42,334 nucleotides of DNA from a virus. The position numbers were made by a program, and so were the translations under genes. The notes under the pieces were generated by a model, which searched no databases, was not told the origin of the DNA, and saw nothing but the letters and a program-made list of their open reading frames with translations. Below, in pieces: positions 6,871 through 17,700 of the stretch; the first letter of the stretch is position 1, and the number at the start of each line of letters is the position of its first letter. The stretch is taken from positions 1 through 42,334 of IMG/VR virus record IMGVR_UViG_3300031749_000010. One strand, written 5' to 3'.

Positions 6871-7527
6871 TTACGACGGCCACCTGAAGTTGGTAATCGG
6901 GTCCCAGGGAAAATGGCGGATGCTCACCCGGTTCCCTTGGTTCCCACCAAGGCAATAAACCCCTTGATCATCTTCGTCCAGATAGAGGGCCACATGGTTT
7001 CCGCCAGGCCGGGACATCACCACCACGCACCCCAGACGCTGGCCTCCATCCGGCAGCTCCCGGCCCCAATCCCGCCAGGACGCCGCCGCCGCACTTCTGG
7101 TGCTATTAAGACCAGCCCGCTCCATCCAGGCGCACAGGATGGCTGAGCACCAAGGCGTCTCATCCGGCTGAGCTCCCAAGCTGGTGTGCCGGAACGCCTC
7201 CACAATGTCCGGGTGATGCTGGGGGCCTGGCACCTCCTCCACCCCTTTCCCCAAATCCTTCAGGGCTTCTATTAGCCAAGGGGGTAAAAGCCCAAAGTCA
7301 TGGGATGGCTGGGCTTGCTCTTCTCCCTGCCCAAATAGGGCCCGCCAGGTCTCGGGACCGACCACACCGTCCGCCGCCAGTCCGTTGGCCGCCTGGAAAG
7401 CCCTAACTGCTGCCTCAGTCATCTCCCCGAAATTCCCCCGGGGCGTCCCGGTGAAAAAGCCAAGCTCCTGAAGGCGCTGCTGCACCCGGCGCACCTCAGG
7501 GCCACTCATGCCCTGCCTTAAGACCAC
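6871..7527 (-). CDS. endolysin (peptidoglycan-binding domain plus NlpC/CHAP-like peptidase)
   Basis: This 218-residue protein begins with a PG_binding_1 domain at about residues 3-66 (GMSGPEVRRVQQRL, GVVGPETW). After a linker comes a cysteine-peptidase-like domain of the TIGR02594/CHAP type: Cys127 in PWCSAI, His178 in NHVALY and Asn196 in GGNQ are a plausible catalytic triad. It should cleave peptide bonds of murein at lysis. There is no signal peptide, so release depends on a holin. The start is GTG at 7527, with GGAGG six bases upstream, one base after the stop of the preceding membrane-protein gene. Confidence 0.8.
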   Translation of the reverse strand: MVLRQGMSGPEVRRVQQRLQELGFFTGTPRGNFGEMTEAAVRAFQAANGLAADGVVGPETWRALFGQGEEQAQPSHDFGLLPPWLIEALKDLGKGVEEVPGPQHHPDIVEAFRHTSLGAQPDETPWCSAILCAWMERAGLNSTRSAAAASWRDWGRELPDGGQRLGCVVVMSRPGGNHVALYLDEDDQGVYCLGGNQGNRVSIRHFPWDPITNFRWPS

Positions 7528-7528
7528 C

Positions 7529-7801
7529 TCAATCCTCCCTTCTTAAGATCACACTCCCATTGGGGGTGTGAGTGTGTTTGTTTATTCTCTCCCACAAATC
7601 CCGACGCCCATCTTTCCACTCCTGAAACTCATCCCGGCGCACGAACAGTTCCATCTGTCGCTGTCGGCAGTCCATATGCTCCTTCCACCATTGATCCACC
7701 TTTTCCTCCATCCGGGTAAGCATACGCCAGAACAATACTCCAGCAATGCTGGCTATAATCCCCATAAGTGCCAAAAGAAAATTGGTGAGCTCCTGTGCCA
7801 T
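7529..7801 (-). CDS. single-span membrane protein with coiled coil, lysis cassette
   Basis: This 90-residue protein has one membrane helix at about residues 5-27 (FLLALMGIIASIAGVLFW). A highly charged helical segment follows (MEEKVDQWWKEHMDCRQRQM) and then a hydrophilic tail. It immediately precedes the endolysin, where many phages keep a holin, antiholin or lysis accessory protein. Its layout also resembles small phage membrane proteins of unknown role. Which of this protein and the two-span protein at 6445-6765 is the pore-former cannot be told from sequence. The 94 bases before it (7802-7895) contain no recognisable signal apart from a GGAG eight bases before the ATG. Confidence 0.6.
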   Translation of the reverse strand: MAQELTNFLLALMGIIASIAGVLFWRMLTRMEEKVDQWWKEHMDCRQRQMELFVRRDEFQEWKDGRRDLWERINKHTHTPNGSVILRRED

Positions 7802-7895
7802 GGTCAGAGCTCCATCCGACCCGCGGTGAGAATTGGCCCAACCCTGCTGGCCAGATAACGGGTAACCGCCTGTTCATAGGTGAGAGGCAGCCAAC

Positions 7896-8348
7896 TCACA
7901 ACCCTCTCCCTGTTCTTTGTTCCATGACCTGCTTTTTGGCGAGGTGAAGGTCCCGGGGATACTCCAGTCCCCGGTCAAAAACCCGAGATTCCCAGCGTCC
8001 GATGCCGAAGTGCCCTACCAGGAAATTAACGGCTGTTTCCACCGGGAAGGCCTTGCAGGAAAAGATGTCGGCGCTGAGGTAGGCCCGTTTTGGGTAGGTG
8101 TGGATGCTGATGTGGCTCTCGGCGATGATGACGAAACCAGAGATACCCGCATCCTCCGGAGGACGTGGAGGTTGTGGGGTGAATTGAAAAGCATACGGCG
8201 GCATGATCTTGGTCATGCCAATAATGTCAGGGGCCCTGTCCAGAAAATCATATATGGAAGACAGGTCAGCCAGGCGCATGGGGTCGCATTCGTAGCCGTC
8301 CAGGACCAGATGAGGCCCATAAGCTTCTATTATCCGCTGTTCCCTCAT
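7896..8348 (-). CDS. SpeD-like pyruvoyl-dependent decarboxylase (AdoMetDC family)
   Basis: This 150-residue protein belongs to the short prokaryotic S-adenosylmethionine decarboxylase family (class 1B), which self-cleaves to make a pyruvoyl cofactor and normally supplies decarboxylated AdoMet for spermidine synthesis. The catalytic set is intact: Ser78 (ESHISIHT, pyruvoyl precursor), His83 (processing) and Cys98 (FSCK). Their spacing matches Ser63, His68 and Cys83 of the Thermotoga maritima enzyme exactly. The usual HT-W/F-P-E is HTYPK here, so the conserved Glu is Lys87, and the Gly after Cys98 is also Lys. The insertion near 55-66 is proline-rich. Phage SpeD homologues that decarboxylate ornithine or arginine instead of AdoMet are known; the altered pocket makes that possible here. 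No other polyamine gene is nearby. GGAGG lies nine bases before the ATG; an out-of-frame ATG at 8352 is better spaced. Confidence 0.85.
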   Translation of the reverse strand: MREQRIIEAYGPHLVLDGYECDPMRLADLSSIYDFLDRAPDIIGMTKIMPPYAFQFTPQPPRPPEDAGISGFVIIAESHISIHTYPKRAYLSADIFSCKAFPVETAVNFLVGHFGIGRWESRVFDRGLEYPRDLHLAKKQVMEQRTGRGL

Positions 8349-8366
8349 TCATTGAGCCCTCCTTAC

Positions 8367-8729
8367 CTATCCGTCCCGGCCGATGAAATAAACCACGGCT
8401 TCAATCACATATCCGCTTGTCCCCGGGTCTCCCGAGATGGTGCATTTCAGGGTATTGCGGCCAGCGAGAATGCGCCGGATGGTGACCCCAAACTCATGGT
8501 TATAAGTGCCATTGGCAGCCTTGGCGGTGCCGTCGAAAATCTGGAAGCCGTCGTCGTCCTCCAGGGTCAACTGTGCCGTCACGCTGTTGGTGTTGGCCCC
8601 ATTGCGCTGGTGAATCCAGAGCAGTTCCCCCTCATACGGCAGGGGCACGCTCTGAATCAAGCCGCCCCCCGAAGCCCCATTGGGGAAGGTGAAGGTATAC
8701 CGTTTCCGGTGATAGCGCTCATATTTCAT
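8367..8729 (-). CDS. small beta-rich virion-type protein, unknown
   Basis: This 120-residue protein is predicted to be mostly beta strand. It begins with a basic MKYERYHRKRYTFTFP and continues with alternating hydrophobic strands and Gly/Asn turns. No cysteine cluster beyond one residue, no membrane segment and no recognised domain are visible. It starts by an ATGA overlap with the end of the giant polyvalent gene, so the two are probably translated together. The composition resembles small decoration or fibre-associated proteins elsewhere in this unit, but that is only resemblance. Confidence 0.55.
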   Translation of the reverse strand: MKYERYHRKRYTFTFPNGASGGGLIQSVPLPYEGELLWIHQRNGANTNSVTAQLTLEDDDGFQIFDGTAKAANGTYNHEFGVTIRRILAGRNTLKCTISGDPGTSGYVIEAVVYFIGRDG

Positions 8730-11700
8730 GATCCGGCCTCCTCCCGTTTAAGCCTGAACCCCGTCTTCCAGGGGGTGGGTATTTTTATAAAAGTGCCGTA
8801 AGCTTCCCGGGCCCTTTCATTCTCCTCTTTGGTGGGACGGTCCCAGATAGTTTTTGAGCGAAGCGCCTGTATCTTTTTGGCCTGGGCTTTCCGCTCCATT
8901 TCCTCCTGGACAAGGCCTTTCTCAGTCCTGATGGCTTGGACAAAACGATTGCGCCGCTTGTTTTCTTCCATCTGCGCCAAGGCCGGCCATTGCATCTCCA
9001 GTTTTTTGAAGGCCCCGGCGGCCGGGTTCAACAAGATGGCGCTATACTGGTCCATGTCCTTCTTCTGCCGCCCGGCAGGCACCTTGGAGGGAAGCCCAAC
9101 TTTGGCCGCCACTTCCGGGTCTATGAACATGTTTGTCTTCTGAGCAATGGCCAGCAGTTGTGCGTCGATTTTGTCCAGTTTTTCGCGCTTCTGCTCCGGT
9201 GTCAACTTGGCGTCGTTATAAATAGTGTCACGTTGACCTCTGAGATCGCCCATCTGGGAGATAGCTTTGCGGGCCACCCGGGCAAACATAATCTCGGGAT
9301 GGGACCGTAGCTGCTTGTTAGCCTCCTCCTGGTTGCCGGTTTTCAAGAGCATTTTCCAGGCGGCTTCGGCCTGCACCACGTCTTGGTATTTTTCAAAAAA
9401 ATCCGCCACAGAGCGGGCCCGATATCCCGTGGGAGGTTTGGAGAAAAATGCCCGCACTCCCCACACCTGCTCAATGGCGTCCTGGGCCGGCTGGGGCATA
9501 TCTTTTAAAACGCCGGTCTTACGCAGTATGACATCCACTCCCGGGAGCAGATAATTGGCCCCCAGGCCGCCCCCCAAACTGCGGATGAAGTGCTCCATCA
9601 TTACCGGGCTGATACCGGTGGCCTCTCCAAAATGTTTGCCCCAGGCCTTGGCGGCCTCGGTGGTCCAGGGCTTGGCGCGCAGTTGCACCGGCAGTCTTTT
9701 CATAGCTTCATCCTCAATTGCCCGCCCCCGGAAGAAATCGTAGTTGGCTTGGAATTCAACAATGGGCCGGGCCAGGGTGGGCACGATTTCCGGCATGGCG
9801 GCCTGCCAGGCCGCTTCCAGGGCCTGCTTCACCCCTTTCCCCTCAGATCGTCCTAAAGCCCAATCCAGCATGGCCACTGGAACTGAGCCGAACATGATCC
9901 CTGCCTCGAAGGGTTTGGGGATGCGGAGGATAGGCTGGTCCGGCCCCAGGGGGATGTGCCAGAAGTAGTTGCGCTCCCAAGGCTCCAGTTCCTTGTAGCG
10001 CTTGTCCCGAGAGGCCAAAAGGTAGAGTAAAATAGACGCGGTGGCCAGAAGGCTCAGCCGGAACCAGACTTTCTTCCGGTTCGGCCCCTTAAGCTCCGTC
10101 ACCAGCTTGTCCACCCCTTGAATCGAGGCATTGAAGAAAGGAATGAGCATCCCCAAATAGCGGACGGCGGGGTTGCCCCCAACCCTGCTGAAATCCAGGG
10201 TGGTGCGCCGGGCCTCATGAATAGCCTCAGCATGGGTCAGCCCCTTCTGTCTGGCCTGCTTGTAAATGGAAAACCTCGTCATGTTCTCCAGGAAGGCCGC
10301 TACGTGGCGCAGGGCCTGGAGGGGATGAGGAAAATAACGGAATTTGGACGGGTCAGCAATCTGCTCCGCCGTAATCTTCTCAGGGTCGGTAAAACTCTGA
10401 GCCAAGGTCGCCAAGGGCCCGCCTCCCGCCTCCCACTGGCGGCGCAGTTCCATGGCCCCTGGGTCCTTGCTGAGAAGCTGAAAAGCGTCCTTGAACCAGA
10501 GCAGGGGATTGAAGCCGAAACTGCTAAAGAGCCACGCCTGAATGATATCTCGCACCGGGTTCCGGGAGACGAACTCCGGATTTAATACCGCCCCGGTCCG
10601 CAGGAGATCAGCCGGGAATTTGGCGATTTTCATAAGCACCCCCACTTCTGAGGGCATCATGTTCACCGCCGCGTTATAGATATCCGGCGGCACCTTGAGC
10701 CAGCGTAATACCCCGTCCCGGTAATAAGGCAGGGTGCCCGGCTCCGGCGGGAAGGGGCTACGCACCCAGAGTTTGGTATAAAAATCCCTAAGAGCAGGCC
10801 GGGCCGTAGGCGCAAACTCCAGGAGAGGTTGCAACTCCGGCTTGGACCTCAGAAATTCCTCAAACTTGGCGGTGGTCTGGGGAGCCGTGCGCCGGCTCAC
10901 ATCCCGATCGGTGATGAACCGGTTGACAAACTCCGCCACCTGCTCCTCTCGTTTCCTCACATATCTGCGATAACTGACGGGGGTTCCCGGCCCACATCTC
11001 TGGTCGGCGATCCGCCGCAATTCCCGTTTCATCTCCGGAGAGCCCTGGTTGATGAGCAGATTTTGGAGTTTGTATCTCTGGTCCAGGGCGTGCCCCAATT
11101 CATGGGACAGGACTTTCTCGGTCGTGGCGAAGCGGGTGACGATCTCCCCCCCGTCATCCACTTCCTGGCCGTTGACTATTTGCTGTTTTATCCAGCCCTG
11201 GAAATATCCTAACTTGTTCTTCCCCAGGGAGTGGAGCGTCTTGATTTCAAACCCCAGGGCCTTCGCCAATCTCTCCAACTGCGGTCTCAAAACGCTGTCG
11301 ATCTCCTGCTTGAGGGTAACTGGCACCGGTATAAACTTAGCAGGGATTTCCTTGATTTCTGCCATATCCGCATACTTGGCAAGGACGTAAAGCCCGCGGA
11401 AGACCCGATTGCGGGCATAGGCAAAGTTGGCCTTGTAGGCCATCTCAATAAGCATCTCCAGCGGGTCCAGAACCAGCTTTTCAGACCCCTTGATCCGCTG
11501 AATAACCTTGCCTTTCACTCCGGCCCCGCCAGCATTGGCCGCGATGTAATCATCCAGGCCCTCCAGGAGGCGTTTAAAGGGGATGTAGAATTGGTTCCGG
11601 GCCTTAATGTCTTCATAAAGCTCTGGTGATAGCATCCCCACCCGGAGCAGAGGTTGCAGAATCATGGTATCGGCCCACTCCCGCACTGAGGCCGCTATCT

Positions 11701-14700
11701 CATCCAACTTGGCGAAGCCGTCCTCCCCATATTTAGCCTTGAGAGCAGTGATCACCGCCTGGCTGTCCTCTGGATGCACCCCCTTGATCTCGCCTGGTAG
11801 CCGGTTGCCATATTCACCGGCCAATTCCAAATCCCTCTGGGCGGGCATCAGGACGTGGAAGAGATCAGAGTTGACTTCTGCCAAGGGTGCCCCCCGCTGC
11901 TGGGCGATTTCCTTAAGGGGTTCCAGACGCCGCACCAGAGAGTCACCGGCCACATCAGGGGCCTCACCACTGAACACCATCTGGTTGGTTTTTTCATCAA
12001 ATTCCATGGGGTCCAGATAAACATGATCCCCGGTAATGCCTTGGCGCACCCGCCCCTCAATGCCCCGCATGAAACTCAGGCAGTTGACGATGTTCTCCCC
12101 CGCTGGAATCACCAAGCCCTCTTCCGCCAACTTCGTGCCGGTGCGCAGGGCCAGCTTCTCCCATGCCCCCCACCGGTCCACCAAGCCCGCATAGAGGTCA
12201 TCCAAGACTTCTGGCAGGCTGGCAACACCATCCTTTAATTTCTGCACAAGCCCTTTCTTCTCGGGCAAGGCGATATAGGTGTCCCGATAGCGGTCCACCA
12301 TCTCTTGGGGTGTGGCTGCGTCAAATTCTGCCTGAGTCTCAAAGAGCCGGAACGGGAAGCGATCTGCCTTGTCACTCGATGGCTTTTCAAAAACCTGGGG
12401 CGCTTGGTCGCTGGCCAAAAGGCCGCTTGGGGTTACGATATCCAGCAGCCAATCGCCCAGCTTCATGTTCCCGGAGGTCAGGTTGCTGGTTAACACGAAG
12501 GAAGGTGTAAAGATGACGGCCCTGACGCTGTCGAAGGACTTAGCCCGGGCCTTTAGCTTGGCCGCCACTTTTTCGGGGGCATCGTTGAGCAAGCTGGCAT
12601 GGTGGATTTCGCAGACATTGACCTCATTCTGGCTGTTTAGGTAGGCCACGGCAATTTCATCACTTCCCAGCTTGAGGCTGGGCCCCAAGGCCGCCACATC
12701 CGCAGAAGTGGCTATTTTCTCCTTCCTGGTGAGGAACCGGGACATGTTCCGGGCATTGTAATGGGCCTGGACAGCAGTGCCAGCCTGCCAATCATAAAAG
12801 CTAAAGCTGGTGCCGTCGATGACCACAAACTCACCCATCTTATCACCCAGGCCGGGAAGATTGGCGATGCCATTTTTCCACAGTTGCGCCGCGGCAATAT
12901 CTTGCCTGCTCATGGCGGGGTTGCCGCTCGGATGGTTATGGATGAAATGCACCTTGGCGGCTCCCAGGCGCTCGGCCCGGCGCACGATATCGTAGACCAT
13001 CTGCCCGGTAAACGCCACGTAGTGCAGAGCACCGCTGGAGATGGCAGTGTGGGCCAGGATTACCCCATCTTTATCGGTGTAGACTGCATGGAAATTCTCT
13101 TGACGCGGGGTGCGGAAAATGGCCATCATCTCCGCCAATTCCTTGGCCTCCTGCCCCGGGGTCAGTCGGAATCCGGCGATGTTGACATATTTTCGCTCTC
13201 CGTATTCAAGGGCAACCCGAGCCTTGTATGACTTGGCCGAAAGCCGATCCGGCACGGTTCCGGTTCGTAGCGCTTCGATTTTTTTGGAAACCTCGGTGGC
13301 ACGCTTAACGCCTTCTCGAATAACGGCACGACTTTGCCATTCTGAGCCAAAAGCAAAAACCTCCTCTTCTTTTCTCAATTCTTCGGCAACCTTGGGGTTC
13401 GGCGCCAGCCGCCGGCCCACGCCGCCAATGTTCACCGTTTTGAAAAGCGGCTCCTTTTCCGAAACCCGGAGAGATTGCTTGCCCTGATTCTGGCTCTCGA
13501 AGAATTGATCATATTCATTTCGCCTGAGCGAAAATGTTACTCCGAATTTGCTTCTTAATAATTCCAAGACTTCCCTCAACCTGCTTCCCGGAAAATCTGC
13601 TGCCATATTCCTGCGATAAGTGCTGTGGAATGTGCCTACCAGATTCAGGAGGTCCTGATCCAGGTAGAATTTGCCGCCCCGCGCCCGGGCTTGGGGGACT
13701 TCAATCCTGTATGTGTCCCCCTCTCCCGGCATTACTCCGATTCCCAGATCATGGGTGTGGTTGACGACATGTCTGTATTGGCTCCTTCTCAGCCAGTCCG
13801 CCGTCTGGTCAACTGTCATGGTGACGTATTGCAGGTTCTGGTCTTGGGCGGGATTGTAGGTCAAGGGCATCAGCTTGCCGAAATCGGTCCTGCCATCGGC
13901 CCGGGTAAAGTAGACGTATTGGCCTCCCCTGATAGTATTTGAGAGCAGATTCCCGGTCACAATAAAGCGGGTCTCATAACCTCCGAGGCGAAATTCTTTG
14001 GGCTTCTTAAGACGGAGCCAGCCGCTCCGCGTTTTATCATCTTCGCCGATCCATTTAAGTTCCCTGAATCTGCCTCTCATGATGTCATAAGCCTCTTTCT
14101 GGTTATCCGAAGTAGGCTTTTCCACACTTACCGAATCAATTTCGTGATGCTCATCCCGATGAATCTCGGTCTGGAGATTGGTGGCCTGGGCGAATTCATC
14201 CAGAATTTTTTTCAGGTCCTCTTCAGAAAAGATAATGCTGGCATCCCAATGCTCTCCAGGGCCAAACTCCTGGGGCTTGCCCCATATCCGCTCCCGCATG
14301 AACTGGCGCATAGTGCCAGTGCGCTGGCGCTGCGCCGTGTTTTCGGCCATTACCAGCTTGAAGTTAGACAGCTTGGCGGGGTTGCCGACCCCGGGGCGAT
14401 ACAATAGGTTGGTAAGCACCCGACTCCAGATGGCTCCCGAGGTCATCCGCGTATCCCATCTCCCCCCAATTAGGAAGACCGCCAACGCCCCCTTCACAGC
14501 CTCCCAATCCCGCATGGCAATTTCCACGATTTGGCGGCGGCGGTCTGCGTCAGGGATGGTCTCTTCGAGCCCATTCACCCAAGCCTGAAAATCCTGCTCC
14601 ACCTTGGTCAGCAGGTCTTGTTTGAACTCTTCCGCGGTTTTCCCTTTAAGGGTCTTGTCAATGAGGCTCTGCAATTCCTTGGCGGTGTAGGGCTTGCGCT

Positions 14701-17700
14701 GCACCTTGGCCCGCACCGTTTCCATATAGGTGGGCTGGAGCAGGCCGGAAGCAGCATGAGGATCGCCCTGCACCATGGTCATTTTGCCCACGGTATCCGC
14801 CTGTAAATCCACCGCCTCGCTTTCCAGGTTATATTCCCCCGCTTGCTTGAGAGCCTCGACGTAATCATTATAGCGGGCATCAAAGGCCTGAAAGAACTTC
14901 TCCTGGTTCTCCACCGATTCGATGGACACATAACCGGTTACCCGTTTGACGAGAGCCCCATCGTCCGGGAAGTTTCCCAGGAGGCGTTGCACCCGGCCAT
15001 CGAAATCGGCGTCCATGTAGGCACGGTCGATATACTCACTGACCGCATCCCCTGTAATGGCCAGCATGGCCTCCGGGTCCTCAGCGAACATCTCTGCCAA
15101 TACCCGGTCGCCGTATTCATTCATATTATCTTTGACGTTATTCAGGGTGTAAGCGGTCTCCCCCTTGGCGGTGACATTGGCGGCCAGGGATTTCAGCTTC
15201 TTAGTCAGCACGATAAGGGGGCGCACCTCGGTTGGCAGGGAACTGAGGGCGATTTTGTAAATCGGCAGATGAATCTGACCGGTGCGGTGGATGCGCCCTA
15301 ATAACTGGATGACGTCGGAAATGTCCAAGGCCAACTGCCCAAGAATCATCACCCGTTGGCGCTGGTCTCTGAACCGTTCGCTGGCGTGCAGGGACAGTCC
15401 TTCGGCCGCGGCGCTGTTGACGATGAGTGCGTCCAGATCACCGTTGTTAAACCGGTTGACCGGGGTGTTCTTGTCCCGTCTTTCCTTATCTGACCGTTTT
15501 CGCAAAAGCAAGTCGTCGGTGTTCCAATCTCCCGCCCATTGTCGGCCGGTGATTTCTCCCACCTTCAGGCCGGCTTTGGTGAGGGCCTGTCCGATAACGT
15601 CGATGGGCGTGGCCCGCAATTCACTGGTAGTCTTGTTCGCCAGGTCTGCCAATTCATAGTAAGCCTGCTGCAAGTTCTCCGGGAGCATGGATATATTAAT
15701 CCGGCGCAGTTCTGTGCCACCACTGTGAATAGTCACTCGGTAAGAGAGGGATTTATCAACGGCCCGCTTTAAAATCTCCGAAAAGCTGAGGTTTAGAGGC
15801 TCACCTTCTTTCAGGAGGCCAGTATTTAGGGCATCATCAATAAAGGCATCCATGGTGTTGTAACACCCGATGACCACTTTCTTGTTATCCTGGGCCTGGG
15901 ACAGGGCCTCTTTGACGATGTTGTCCACCCGCAGGGCAAAGAGAAGCTGGCTCACCATGTTGTGCATTAAAGAGCCGAAATGGGTGTAATCGACGTTGGT
16001 GATGTCTCCCGGTCTGACGTCTTCTCCTTGTTCAACCAGGGTCGGCCCCAGCACATCCTTTATCCATCGTTGAAGGTCCTTGCTGAACCGCACCAACTTC
16101 CTGGCTACCAGGGTAACCTTGTCCGACTGTTCCCGCTCGAAGTCTTTGGTGGACAGGTCCACCTTGGGTTCCAGGGACACCCCGGCATATGATAACTCCA
16201 ATCGGCTCATCTGGCCGTTGATGGCCAGTTGGTTGGCGATCCATTCCTGGAGAGGCACCCCCCCAGATTGCACCACGTTAATCAATTGATTCATGTCCAC
16301 CGCGGTGCCGATGTCGGTCTTAAAATATAACGGCAGGTTGTCGGGTCGCTTGGCGTAAGTGGCTGACGAGTAGAGAACCCCCCGGGCATGATGCAGAATT
16401 TCAGTAATAAACTGGCGGCGCTTGCTACCCGCCGGAGCTTGGCCTCTTCTCCCGCTTTGTCCTCCCCCGGCAGCCTTGTGGGATTCATCCAGAATAACCA
16501 GAGCGTTCCCCGCCAAGGCATTTATCAAATCATGTTTCGCCGTCCTGTTGCCTTGAATTTGATAATAGGTGGTGAGAACCCCATTATAGCCTTTGGTAAG
16601 TCTTCGGGCTCTCATGGCCTCTTGGATGGCAGGCATGTCCAATTCCTTGAGCACGGTTCCATCCAACCGATAAATCCGGGCCCCTGCTGCATTTGAGGCA
16701 ATGACCAAGGGTTTATATTCACCCCAAAAAGCCGGGGGCTTATCCTCAGTGATATCCTCAATATCCCGATAGATATCAGAGAAAAGCTTGTCTTGAGCGG
16801 TGAAGAAAATAGGCGTCAGGCCTTGGCTGCGGGCATAGCGCATCATGCCTGCCACCACCCGGCCCTTCCCCAAGCCCGTCTGATGCCCCATGATGAACCC
16901 GCCAGGACCGTTCTCAATGGCATTGATGGCTAAAGCCACGGTCTCCGCCTGTTCGGCCCCCATAGCCCTATAAAGTTCTTCTGTTGAGGCATAGTTAAGC
17001 TTATTTGCTACATATTGGTCTACTTTGCCGACCTGCGCCTCCAATTCGGTGATGTAATTATGCAGCGCCTCGGCCATGAACTTCGGAGCCATGGAATTAA
17101 GCGTGGGGCCTTCAGAAACCGGCTTGTAGATTACTTGGTGAGCGCCGCTTTCTGGCTCTATCTTGGGGGGCAGCGGCTCGGTTTTCTCTGGGGGCCGTTC
17201 TTCCTTGGTGGGCTCCACTGCGTTACGAACTACGTCTTTTACTCCTACTGTGACCGGCCCGGCCTTGGTCTCTATGGTAATTCTGGCCCAATCGTGAGCG
17301 CCCCGCACCTTGGTAATCTGCCCCACGGTGCCATCTGCGGTCTCTACCCAGCGGCCCGTTTCGATAACCTTGATATTTTGCCACTCAAGGTCTCCCCAAT
17401 TGATAGGAGAGGCCTCTCCCTCTTTAACAATTAATGCTTTTGCCGATGGCTCCAGAATGGTAATGGTAGTCCCGTTCGGCAATTGGAGAATGGCGCCCGG
17501 GCCCGGAGGCTGCACTCCCGGTGGAACTGGAATATCCACCACGGTTCCATCCACCAGTTGCCCCTTAATGATGGTGGGGGCGCCACCTTCCGGCGACGTG
17601 GTGCCTTTGGGCGGCTTAGGACTCTCAGGAGGCTTGGGTTCCTGCTGCGGCGGCGGTCCCGGGGGTTCCTGCTGCGGCGGCGGAGCTTCCTGCGGCGCCG

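Noticed and set aside
7917-8801. 294-codon plus-strand frame opposite the SpeD-like gene
   Set aside because: It lies antisense to the catalytic core of SpeD and a second gene; the product resembles no protein and follows the codon bias of the opposite strand.
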